From assembly GCF_010093045.1 (NCBI RefSeq), contig NZ_CP048115.1:62001-126000 (forward strand): 64,000 nucleotides of DNA, in the 5' to 3' direction. This stretch comes from Mucilaginibacter sp. 14171R-50. Lineage in GTDB: Bacteria > Bacteroidota > Bacteroidia > Sphingobacteriales > Sphingobacteriaceae. The notes beneath the pieces are model-generated. The model ran no database searches. It was not told where the DNA came from and worked only from the letters and a program-made list of their open reading frames with translations. The position numbers and the translations under genes are program-made. Below, in pieces: positions 6,418 through 13,813 of the stretch (position 1 is the stretch's first letter; every line of letters starts with the position of its first letter).

Positions 6418-8529
6418 CTAATTATAGAACGTCCACGCTACGCCGAATTTCAGCATCTTATCCATTTGGGGGTAACGGTTCACGGTGTAAAAACCGTTGC
6501 TGAAAAGGCCCTGGTTTACGTAGTCGTATTGTATAAAAAGATTGGTACGATCGAGCGTAGCCTTAAAGAATACAGTTGCTATGGGGTACGAAGTAAAGGT
6601 AATATCGGGCCCGTTATAAAACTGCCCCAACCCTACCGCATATGAAGGCGCGAGGTAAGGGGTGTTATACCTTACACTTACGCCAAACTGCGAGTTTAAC
6701 ACATTAAACAGCGTAGCGCCATAATACAAGCTGCTGAAAGTGTAAACCTCGGGCGTGCGCAAAATATTGGCGTTATCGGTTTTCTGATAAACCACATAAT
6801 TATCAAAATGGAACCTGCGCCACTCCAGGTTTTTACCCACGCTTAATTTGAGCATATTTATAGCTGAACCATATTGCTTAGGTGTGGCATCGATACCGCC
6901 GGGCTGCGCGGCAAAGTACAGGTAATCGTTTATCAGGAAGTATTCTGCCTTCAGGTCAACCTGTAGCATATCGTTTAAATAGTTAAAAGACAGGTTGGTG
7001 GTTTTCTGATTGCTGAAATTATTGTTAAAAATATAATGGTTAGATATCCAGTTGGTATAAACCATGCCCGGCGAACTGCTTTGTAAATAAGCGCCCAAAA
7101 CAATGCGCCCGGCTTTAGGCCCGCCCGAAAGCGTAAGTTTGGCGTCGTAGAGCAGATCGCCAAAGTTGCGGCCCTGAACGATCTGGTTTATATTGCCATC
7201 AAGATTTATCCTGTCGCTAAATTTATAGCCCAGCCTTGCCTTTAAGGTAATATTCTGAAAAGTCTCGTTTTGTACCCTTGATGGCTTTATTTCTTTGCGC
7301 CCAAATTCATTAATCAGGGTATCGGCAACAAACTGGCTCACTTTATAAAAGTCCTGGGTTAGCCCTACATCCAGTTTCAATTCATTCTTAACCATTTTCA
7401 GCGACTTTCCCCTTAAATAAAAACTGTACGAAAAATCGTTTTGCAGGTGCATAACATTCAACGAATCGCGCGAGCGGCCTGCGCTGAAGTAATAATCGGG
7501 GAATACGCCGTACCGGTCCAGGTCGTTTTGCAGATAGTTGTATTTACGCTGATTGAAATATAAGGTGTAAGCCACCCGCTGGGTAGGCAGCACATTTTTG
7601 TTGCCCGCTTTACCCTGGTTAAGGCTATCAATATGGCCTATGTAATAGAACTGCTTAATATATATGCCGGTGCTTTTCCAGTTGGTGAAGCTGCTTGGCA
7701 GGCGTACGGGTTCGCCGGTTTTATTAAACGACGATTGACGGCTGTTAAATATAGTATCCTTTAATATCGATCCCGTTTCGGGCGCTTTAAGGTTATTAAA
7801 TAAAACATTTGCCAACAGATTATACCGCTTATTAACGCTGTGGTACCACGTAAAAATCCCCGCAGTAAAATCGCTTACGTTTTGTGCCAGTATGCCATTG
7901 GTACTGTAATATCCCCTTGAACCGTTAAAGTTAAGCAGGAAGCCCACATTCCAGTTGGGTTTTACGTTTTGCGTATGCAGGGTCTTAAAAAGCTGCTCTT
8001 TAGAGCCACCAAGCGAACTGTATAAAGAAAGCAGTGTGTAAGGCGCGCGCGCATTAAAATAATTTATATCCTGCGGGTTTACCATGTAGGCATCCAGCGC
8101 GTGCATGCCTTCGTCAAACCCAATGGTTTTGCGCGGGTTAAACAGCAGGTCGCGCTGCGATACGCCGGGGTATCCCAGGCTTATTTTAGGGTTACGCGGC
8201 TGGTTAAGCGGGCTGTAATTTTCAAAGTTCACCAAACCGGTATCCAACGGAAATAGCTGGATGCTATCCATCAGCAGGCGTTCGCTGGTAACCTTTATAA
8301 ATTTAGAAGTAAATACAATGGAATCCTTCCTGTTCTCCTCGCGCATACGCACCGAGTCGAGGTTTTGTGATTCTCCCCTTCTTAACGCATTGCGCGATGT
8401 GTCGCGCGAGTAAACCGGGTCGTTGCGGTTTTGACCGGGGAAACGGTTGGAACCACCCACCTGTGCAAAAACATCGTGCGCCGCGGCGCAGATCAATAAA
8501 ATAAGTAAATATTTAAGCCTGTTCGCCAT
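6418..8529 (-). CDS. Putative outer-membrane porin (Porin_10 family)
   Basis: 703 residues with a signal peptide ending near DVFA|Q, then a polar region with several RDTSRN/KDSI segments and a long series of amphipathic beta strands rich in aromatic residues, ending in AWTFYN. Motifs FDEGMHALDAYM, INYFNARAPYTLLSLYSS and NWNVGFLLNFNGSRGYY fit the Bacteroidota 'putative porin' family (Porin_10, PF14121 as I recall). It should sit in the outer membrane; the substrate is unknown. Its ATG overlaps the pnp stop by one base (TAATG), so it is translationally coupled to pnp and is third in a leftward lpxK-pnp-porin operon. Confidence 0.85.
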   Translation of the reverse strand: MANRLKYLLILLICAAAHDVFAQVGGSNRFPGQNRNDPVYSRDTSRNALRRGESQNLDSVRMREENRKDSIVFTSKFIKVTSERLLMDSIQLFPLDTGLVNFENYSPLNQPRNPKISLGYPGVSQRDLLFNPRKTIGFDEGMHALDAYMVNPQDINYFNARAPYTLLSLYSSLGGSKEQLFKTLHTQNVKPNWNVGFLLNFNGSRGYYSTNGILAQNVSDFTAGIFTWYHSVNKRYNLLANVLFNNLKAPETGSILKDTIFNSRQSSFNKTGEPVRLPSSFTNWKSTGIYIKQFYYIGHIDSLNQGKAGNKNVLPTQRVAYTLYFNQRKYNYLQNDLDRYGVFPDYYFSAGRSRDSLNVMHLQNDFSYSFYLRGKSLKMVKNELKLDVGLTQDFYKVSQFVADTLINEFGRKEIKPSRVQNETFQNITLKARLGYKFSDRINLDGNINQIVQGRNFGDLLYDAKLTLSGGPKAGRIVLGAYLQSSSPGMVYTNWISNHYIFNNNFSNQKTTNLSFNYLNDMLQVDLKAEYFLINDYLYFAAQPGGIDATPKQYGSAINMLKLSVGKNLEWRRFHFDNYVVYQKTDNANILRTPEVYTFSSLYYGATLFNVLNSQFGVSVRYNTPYLAPSYAVGLGQFYNGPDITFTSYPIATVFFKATLDRTNLFIQYDYVNQGLFSNGFYTVNRYPQMDKMLKFGVAWTFYN

Positions 8530-9344
8530 TAAAGCCCTGCTATTAATTCTTTTAGTATCACGGTCAGTTTCGGTTCGGCTTCGCGGGCCACGGTCAATAT
8601 TTCTTCGAGCGATACCGGTGTAAGTACCTCGGTGAAACCCTCGTCGGTAATTACCGATATGGCAAATACCGGCAGGCCCATGTGGTTGGCAACAATAACC
8701 TCGGGCACGGTGCTCATACCTACAATATCGCCGCCTATTATACGCAGGTATTTATACTCGGCGCGTGTTTCTAAATTGGGGCCTGTAACCGCAACATAAA
8801 CTCCTTTATGGCAGGTAATATTGTTTGCTTTTGCAATGGCGAGGCCTTTATCTACCAGATCGTGGCGATAAGGTTGACTCATATCCGGGAAACGCGGCCC
8901 AAGCCCTTCGTTATTACGGCCGGTAAGCGGGTTAAAAGGCTGCAGGTTTATATGATCTTCAATGATCATCAGATCGCCTTTTTTGATCACCGGGTTTAGC
9001 GAACCGCTGGCGTTTGATACGAAAAGCGTTTTTATGCCCAGCATTTTCATCACCCTTACCGGAAAGGTGATCTGCTGCATGGTGTAGCCCTCGTAATAAT
9101 GCAAACGGCCCTGCATGGCCACAACCTTTTTACCCCCAAGCACCCCAAATATCAGTTTACCTGAATGGAACTCAAGCGTTGATATCGGGAAATCGGGAAT
9201 ATTCGAATACATCAGTTGTTTTTCGACCGTTATCTCGTTCACCAGGGCGCCAAGGCCGGTACCCAAAATAATACCTGCTTCGGGTTCAAAATCGCCAATG
9301 CGATTTTTTATATATTCAGTGGTGTGTAATATGCTCTCTAACAT
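8529..9344 (-). CDS. Purine-nucleoside phosphorylase (trimeric PNP class)
   Basis: 271 residues, the usual size of the trimeric PNP that splits (deoxy)inosine and guanosine with phosphate to base plus (deoxy)ribose-1-phosphate. Motifs: GTGLG (28-32, phosphate loop), HSGKL (60-64), QGRLHYYEGY (78-87), NASGS (111-115), FNPLTGRN near 137, and TGPNLETRAEY with GMSTVPEVIVA further on. Cytoplasmic purine salvage. The start ATG lies inside the lpxK 3' end (29-base overlap), and its stop overlaps the porin start, so the three genes form one operon. Confidence 0.93.
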   Translation of the reverse strand: MLESILHTTEYIKNRIGDFEPEAGIILGTGLGALVNEITVEKQLMYSNIPDFPISTLEFHSGKLIFGVLGGKKVVAMQGRLHYYEGYTMQQITFPVRVMKMLGIKTLFVSNASGSLNPVIKKGDLMIIEDHINLQPFNPLTGRNNEGLGPRFPDMSQPYRHDLVDKGLAIAKANNITCHKGVYVAVTGPNLETRAEYKYLRIIGGDIVGMSTVPEVIVANHMGLPVFAISVITDEGFTEVLTPVSLEEILTVAREAEPKLTVILKELIAGL

Positions 9345-10371
9345 AATCCTTTATTAATTTATCAAAGTGCTGCTGCCCGTTATTTAAAAAGTGAACCCCT
9401 ATAGGCAGTACTAAAATTGGCAATTGTTTAACGGCCGGCAACATCTCGTGTATCCCTAAACGCTGAGCATCCTTTTCTGTTGTGATAATAACTTTTTTTC
9501 GCACCCTGCAGGCAGAGAATTCGCCGGCAAGTTTAGCGATATTTTTTAAGCTAAACCGGTGATGATCGTGATAATTGTGGTGAATGATATTTGCGCCGGA
9601 TTGCCTGATGTGCTGTACCAACGGTTTTGGATTGGCAATACCGGTAATTAAAAACACTGTTGTATCGGCATCAATAACAGTATCTACCGGCTTACCCTGC
9701 ATATCCTGCAACGGCTGGTAGGCAATCGATGTAAAAAACAGGGGCTGCCAGTTCAAAGGTGCGATACTTTCATAGCAGCGGGTCATTTCCGCTTCGGTCA
9801 ACCCCTCCGGGCATTTAGTTACCACCATCACATCGGCGCGCCACCTGCCGCTAAAAGGTTCGCGCAGGTTACCGGCGGGCAGCAATATTTTTGGCCCCTG
9901 CAAATGTTTATAATCAAAAAGTAAAATGCTTAAGCCCGGCTTAACCCGCCGGTGCTGAAAGGCATCATCCAATACAATAATATCGCGGCTGTTTTGAAGC
10001 TTAACTATCCCTGCGGCCCTGTCTTCGCATACGGCAACGGTAATATCCGGAAACTTTTGTTTGAATTGCGCGGGCTCGTCCCCTATTTGCGTGGCCGTGG
10101 CGGCATCATCGGCGGTTATAAAACCTTTGGTATTGCGTCCGTACCCTCTGCTTAGCGTAGCCAATTTGTAATCGTCTTTTAACAGGCGGATAAGGTACTC
10201 CGTCATGGGGCTTTTGCCTGCACCACCCACCTCCAGGTTCCCTACGCCTATTACCGGCAGTTTAAACTCCCGTGATTTAAACAACCCCGCATCGTAACAC
10301 CAGTTACGGATAATAACCGCCAGGCCATAAAGCAACGAAAAAGGGAATAAAAGCCAGCGCAGGTATTGCAT
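9316..10371 (-). CDS. lpxK: Tetraacyldisaccharide 4'-kinase LpxK (lipid A synthesis)
   Basis: 351 residues. LpxK phosphorylates the 4' position of the lipid A disaccharide at the inner face of the inner membrane. An N-terminal membrane helix (about 5-22) is followed by the Walker A-like loop GVGNLEVGGAGKSP (42-55), then LSRGYGRNTKGF, DEPAQFKQKFP and the characteristic DDAFQHRRVKPGLSILLFDY segment; ITTEKDAQRL lies near the C-terminus. All are typical of LpxK. It is first in the lpxK-pnp-porin run. TAAAGATA at 10380-10387 reads TATCTTTA on the minus strand, one mismatch from the promoter consensus, 9 bases before the start. Confidence 0.95.
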   Translation of the reverse strand: MQYLRWLLFPFSLLYGLAVIIRNWCYDAGLFKSREFKLPVIGVGNLEVGGAGKSPMTEYLIRLLKDDYKLATLSRGYGRNTKGFITADDAATATQIGDEPAQFKQKFPDITVAVCEDRAAGIVKLQNSRDIIVLDDAFQHRRVKPGLSILLFDYKHLQGPKILLPAGNLREPFSGRWRADVMVVTKCPEGLTEAEMTRCYESIAPLNWQPLFFTSIAYQPLQDMQGKPVDTVIDADTTVFLITGIANPKPLVQHIRQSGANIIHHNYHDHHRFSLKNIAKLAGEFSACRVRKKVIITTEKDAQRLGIHEMLPAVKQLPILVLPIGVHFLNNGQQHFDKLIKDYVREHITHH

Positions 10372-10469
10372 AGATGATGTAAAGATAGGAAAACAGGATG
10401 TTTAAATTTAATAAAGCTGCGCTGCATAGGTTACAGAAAAGTTCATAACTTTATTTATCAATTCCTCCT

Positions 10470-11378
10470 ATGAAGTACCTTGCATTTATCTTCCTGATTT
10501 TTTGTACCCTAACTGCCTTCGCTCAAACCGACAAAAAATTAACCGCTCAATTACAAACCGCTGTTAAAGGTTTTAACGGGCAGGTAGGCATATACGTGCA
10601 AAATTTAAAAACAGGCAAGTCGGCTGCTATAAATGCCGATACGTTGTTCCCTACTGCCAGCATGATCAAAGTAAGCATTTTAAGCGGCCTGATGGACAAG
10701 ATAGAAAAAGGCGAAATGCAGTACAACCAAAAACTTGTGTATCGCGATTCGCTGTTGTACCCGGGCGAAGATATCCTCGGTTCGTTTAAGGATAAGGATA
10801 CCATACAGCTTAGCAAGGTTGCCCTGCTGATGATAACCATGAGTGATAATACCGCCAGCACATGGCTGCAAAAACTGGTGGGCGGCGATTACATCAACAC
10901 CTGGCTGGAACAGAACGGCTTTAAAGTAATGCGGGTAAATTCGCGCATACCGGCGCGCAGGGCAATTTGGGAAATATACGGCTGGGGCGTAACCACCCCG
11001 CTCGAAATGTGCCGGTTATTTACCATGATAAGAACGGGCAAGGTTGTAAGCCCGGCAGCAAGCGAGCGCATGTACCGCATGCTGAACAGGATCTACTGGG
11101 ACGATAAGGCCCTGTCGCAGGTACCGCCTTATGTGCAAACCATATCCAAACAGGGTGCGGTTGATGCATCAAAATCTGAGACGGTACTGGTGAACGCCCC
11201 GCACGGCGACTACGTATTCTCTGTTATCACCAAAAACAATAAGGACCAGCGATGGGTGCCCGATAACGAGGCAGATCTGCTCATTAAAAAAGTATCGGCA
11301 CTGTTATGGCATTATTTTGAACCCCATAGCAAGTGGCAGCCCGCGGCTGGTGTGGATAAATACATGTTTAACGAATAA
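10470..11378 (+). CDS. Exported class A beta-lactamase-fold serine hydrolase without canonical Glu166
   Basis: 302 residues with a signal peptide cut near AFA|QT. The active-site order is that of class A beta-lactamases: SMIK (S64, K67), SDN (125-127) and KQG (227-229) replacing KTG. In the omega-loop region (RIPARRAIWEIYGWGVTTP, 159-177) the TTP landmark is kept, but the position where the deacylating Glu166 would fall is not Glu. It therefore probably belongs to the broad 'serine hydrolase' subset (Beta-lactamase2 domain) and may act on peptidoglycan or be a poor hydrolase. I would not call it a resistance gene. Periplasmic. It is divergent from lpxK and convergent with the VOC gene, 1 base away. 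Confidence 0.82.
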   Translation: MKYLAFIFLIFCTLTAFAQTDKKLTAQLQTAVKGFNGQVGIYVQNLKTGKSAAINADTLFPTASMIKVSILSGLMDKIEKGEMQYNQKLVYRDSLLYPGEDILGSFKDKDTIQLSKVALLMITMSDNTASTWLQKLVGGDYINTWLEQNGFKVMRVNSRIPARRAIWEIYGWGVTTPLEMCRLFTMIRTGKVVSPAASERMYRMLNRIYWDDKALSQVPPYVQTISKQGAVDASKSETVLVNAPHGDYVFSVITKNNKDQRWVPDNEADLLIKKVSALLWHYFEPHSKWQPAAGVDKYMFNE

Positions 11379-11379
11379 C

Positions 11380-11868
11380 TTATTTAAGCAAGGCAAGCAA
11401 ACCGGGGATATCCAGCTGGCGGGTGTACATGGTGATATTGCCCTGCTCATCCAGTGGCCACTTATCGCGGGGCCTGTCCCAGTATAACTCAACACCGTTC
11501 TGGTCAGGATCATTGAGGTATATGGCCTCAGATACGCCATGGTCGGCAGCGCCGGTGATGCTGTATTTAGCATCGATCAATCGTTGCAGTATTTCAGCAA
11601 GGTCCTTCCGTTCGGGATATAGTATAGCCGTATGATATAAACCGGGTGCATATTCGGGTGCCGGTGAAGCGCCCTTGCTGTGCCAGGTATTTAACCCGAT
11701 ATGATGGTGGTAACCGCCGGCGGATATAAAGGCTGCCTGGTCGCCGTACATGGTTATCAATTCGAAGCCCAGCAGGTCGCAATAAAAAGCCATCGACCTT
11801 TTCAGGTCGCTCACCTTTAAGTGCACATGGCCAATACGGGTTTGGGCTGGTATTTTATAATCGTTCAT
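11380..11868 (-). CDS. VOC-superfamily (glyoxalase/ring-cleavage dioxygenase-like) protein
   Basis: 162 residues with the paired beta-alpha-beta-beta-beta modules of the VOC fold. The first module starts IGHVHLKVSDLKRSMAFYCD (metal His at H14), the second has GLYHTAILYP (H79) and ends GVELYWDRP (E127), giving a plausible two-His, one-Glu metal site. The sequence is closest in feel to CatE/YfiE-type catechol-2,3-dioxygenase-like proteins, although those are usually about twice as long (two such pairs), so the substrate cannot be called. No signal peptide. It is separated by one base from the convergent beta-lactamase-fold gene. Confidence 0.8.
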   Translation of the reverse strand: MNDYKIPAQTRIGHVHLKVSDLKRSMAFYCDLLGFELITMYGDQAAFISAGGYHHHIGLNTWHSKGASPAPEYAPGLYHTAILYPERKDLAEILQRLIDAKYSITGAADHGVSEAIYLNDPDQNGVELYWDRPRDKWPLDEQGNITMYTRQLDIPGLLALLK

Positions 11869-11884
11869 GGCGTTTGTTTTAATG

Positions 11885-11998
11885 CTGTAAAGTTACAACG
11901 TTGTGAGGTTTTATATATCAACAGTAAGTAAAATAAATGTTTAAACATGTATTTATCGCGCATTCCAACTTTACAACATTCTAACGTTTCAACAATAT
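11885..11998. repeat. Intergenic inverted repeat of gtaaagttacaacgtt words
   Basis: Left arm about 11887-11908 (gtaaagttacaacgttgtg) and right arm about 11961-11995 (ccaactttacaacattctaa, then cgtttcaac). The same word set recurs at 22442-22621. It fills the divergent gap between the VOC gene and ysxC; the right arm ends just before the ysxC promoter box. Confidence 0.6.
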
Positions 11999-12002
11999 AC
12001 CC

Positions 12003-12010
12003 TACCTTTG
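12003..12010 (+). promoter_or_regulatory. -7 box TACCTTTG four bases before the ysxC ATG
   Basis: TACCTTTG, then cagc, then ATG. With transcription normally starting 3-6 bases after this box, the ysxC mRNA should be leaderless. No Shine-Dalgarno sequence is possible in this spacing. Confidence 0.65.
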
Positions 12011-12014
12011 CAGC

Positions 12015-12644
12015 ATGATCATTAAATCAGCCGATTTTATTTGCAGCAATACCCAGATATCAAAATTGCCGCCTCCCTTAAAGCCGGAGTATGCTTTCAT
12101 TGGCCGCAGTAACGTGGGTAAATCGTCCCTGATAAATATGCTCACCCAAAAAAAGGGACTGGCAAAAACCTCGCAAACGCCGGGTAAAACACAGCTTATC
12201 AATCATTTTTTAGTTAACGACACCTGGTATATCGTGGATCTGCCGGGTTATGGCTACGCAAAAGTATCAAAAAGCAAAAAGGCGGATTGGAACAAATTTA
12301 TCCAAACCTACCTTGATAAGCGCGAGAGCCTGCAATGCGTAATGGTTTTGATAGACAGCCGATTAGAGCCGCAGAAAATAGACCTTGAATTTTGCAGCTG
12401 GCTCGGCGAAAAAGGCCTGCCGTTTGTTACCGTGTTTACCAAGGCCGATAAACAAAGCAGCATAAAAACCGACCAGAACATAGCCAAATTTCGCAAAGCT
12501 CTATTAGGTTTTTTTGAAGAGGTGCCGCAGCATTTCGTCACCTCGGCCGAAAGCATGCAGGGCCGCGATGAAGTACTGGGCTTTATAAGCAGCATAAACC
12601 AGGGCTTTGAAGTGCCGGAGTTTGACGAGGAAAGATATAGTTGA
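12015..12644 (+). CDS. ysxC: Ribosome-biogenesis GTPase YsxC/EngB
   Basis: 209 residues. An essential TrmE-Era-family GTPase that helps assemble the 50S subunit. GTPase motifs: G1 GRSNVGKS (30-37), switch I Thr in QTPGKTQ (54-60), G3 DLPGYGYAK (75-83) and G4 TKAD (142-145). The SxxGTP-like hinge is as in other YsxC proteins. The start ATG is fixed by the promoter box four bases upstream. Confidence 0.96.
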   Translation: MIIKSADFICSNTQISKLPPPLKPEYAFIGRSNVGKSSLINMLTQKKGLAKTSQTPGKTQLINHFLVNDTWYIVDLPGYGYAKVSKSKKADWNKFIQTYLDKRESLQCVMVLIDSRLEPQKIDLEFCSWLGEKGLPFVTVFTKADKQSSIKTDQNIAKFRKALLGFFEEVPQHFVTSAESMQGRDEVLGFISSINQGFEVPEFDEERYS

Positions 12645-12652
12645 TAATATAA

Positions 12653-12740
12653 TATCGAACAATGAATTTTGAACACTAAATGATGAAGGTCAAAACCTTC
12701 GGTATTTTTGATTCAAAATTCGATATTCGTTATTCAATCA
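12653..12740. repeat. Intergenic inverted repeat of atatcgaa/attttgaa words
   Basis: Left arm 12650-12675 (atatcgaacaatgaattttg) and right arm 12712-12740 (attcaaaattcgatattcgt), with a central hairpin gaaggtcaaaaccttc. The arms start 5 bases after the ysxC stop and end a few bases before the ubiA-type ATG at 12745. Related words (cgatgttcgatatt) occur at 4959-4973. Confidence 0.65.
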
Positions 12741-12744
12741 TAAA

Positions 12745-13599
12745 ATGAAAAAGTATTTATCATTAGTAACTTTTACGCATACCATTTTTGCCATGCCATT
12801 TGCCTTTATCGGCTTCTTTTTGGCGGTAACCACAACTGACCATAGGTTTGAATGGCAAAAGCTGGCCATGATGCTGCTTTGTATGGTGTTTGCCCGCAAC
12901 TCGGCTATGGCCTTTAACCGCTACCTGGACAGAAATATAGATGCCAAAAACCCACGCACCAAACAGCGCGATATCCCGTCAGGCAGGATCAGTCCGGCGG
13001 CGGCATTAACGTTTACCCTGGTAAACTGCGGCCTGTTTATATTAACAACATGGTTTATTAACCCGCTGTGTTTTTACCTGTCGCCAGTAGCATTGCTGGT
13101 GGTGTTAGGTTACAGCGCTACCAAACGCTTTACGGCGCTTTGCCATATGGTTTTAGGTTTGGGTTTATCCCTCGCCCCTATCGGCGCGTACCTGGTGGTT
13201 ACCGGTGCATTTGCTTTAACACCCGTATTCTTCTCGCTTTCGGTTTTATGCTGGGTAAGCGGCTTTGATATTATCTACGCCCTGCAGGACGAAGATTTCG
13301 ACCGCGAACAACAACTGCATTCCATACCGGCCTGGCTGGGTAAGGTAAATGCGCTAAGGCTTTCCACTTTTCTTCATGTTCTTTCTTCAATATTTATCAT
13401 CATGCCGGTATTCTATACCACCGTGGGGTTATTATATTACATTGGTATCGGTTTCTTTTGTGCTATGCTCATCTATCAGCACCTGCTGGTAAAACCAAAT
13501 GATCTGAGCCGTGTAAATCTAGCCTTTATGACCACCAACGGTATCGCCAGCGTGGTGTTCGCTGCCTTTTTCTTGTTAGATAGGGTGTGGATGCGGTAA
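12745..13599 (+). CDS. UbiA-family polyprenyltransferase (probably menaquinone, MqnP type)
   Basis: 284 residues, an integral membrane prenyltransferase with about eight helices. The two Mg-diphosphate motifs are clear: NRYLDRNID (58-66) and DIIYALQDEDFD (175-186). The IPSGRISPAAAL and HSIPAWLG segments are typical. Bacteroidota lack ubiquinone, so the likely role is attaching the polyprenyl chain in menaquinone synthesis, in futalosine-pathway organisms as MqnP; this assignment is inferred and no other mqn gene is nearby. It follows ysxC in the same direction after a repeat-filled gap. Confidence 0.85.
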   Translation: MKKYLSLVTFTHTIFAMPFAFIGFFLAVTTTDHRFEWQKLAMMLLCMVFARNSAMAFNRYLDRNIDAKNPRTKQRDIPSGRISPAAALTFTLVNCGLFILTTWFINPLCFYLSPVALLVVLGYSATKRFTALCHMVLGLGLSLAPIGAYLVVTGAFALTPVFFSLSVLCWVSGFDIIYALQDEDFDREQQLHSIPAWLGKVNALRLSTFLHVLSSIFIIMPVFYTTVGLLYYIGIGFFCAMLIYQHLLVKPNDLSRVNLAFMTTNGIASVVFAAFFLLDRVWMR

Positions 13600-13606
13600 C
13601 GTTTTA

Positions 13607-13722
13607 GTCCGAAAGTCCGCAGAAGTCGGAAAGTCCGAAAGATGAGCTCCTGTTGGGCTTCGTATTTTGACAATACCCTTGTTTCTCTGCGGACTTTCCG
13701 TCTTTCCGGACTTTCTGACTCA
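13607..13722. repeat. gtccgaaag-word inverted repeat; same family as the insertion in valS
   Basis: Left arm gtccgaaagtccgcag, aagtcggaaagtccgaaag (13607-13640) and right arm ctgcggactttccgtctttc, cggactttctgactc (13687-13721). Stem AAAGTCCGCAGA pairs with TCTGCGGACTTT (12 of 12). The reverse complement of 13692-13721 shares GAGTCAGAAAG and ACGGAAAGTC with the valS insertion at 39211-39231, there missing one 9-base word. Confidence 0.85.
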
Positions 13723-13764
13723 TCCTCACCGTCTTTTCTGCGTTTCCATTCTTTTCCAAATCCC

Positions 13765-13806
13765 AAATAATCTGCACATTTGCATATCTGCATATTTGCA
13801 CATCTA
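13765..13806. repeat. Second copy of the tgcacatttgcatatctgca repeat arm
   Basis: tgcacatttgcatatctgca followed by tatttgcacat is almost identical to 2232-2265. It ends 8 bases before the M3 peptidase ATG, the same spacing as upstream of the zinc exporter. In one frame both copies encode LHICISAYLHIY. Confidence 0.85.
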
Positions 13807-13813
13807 TAAACCC

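Noticed and set aside
10470..11378. Antibiotic-resistance beta-lactamase
   Set aside because: Lacks the Glu166 position and has KQG for KTG; no mobile-element context.
2145..13806. CRISPR-like arrays in the tgcagatg and tgcacat repeats
   Set aside because: Words are 8-10 bases with no constant spacer length, and no cas genes are present.
13667..13813. Longer N-terminus for the M3 peptidase (49 extra codons)
   Set aside because: These codons are made of two intergenic repeats; the normal family start is at 13814.
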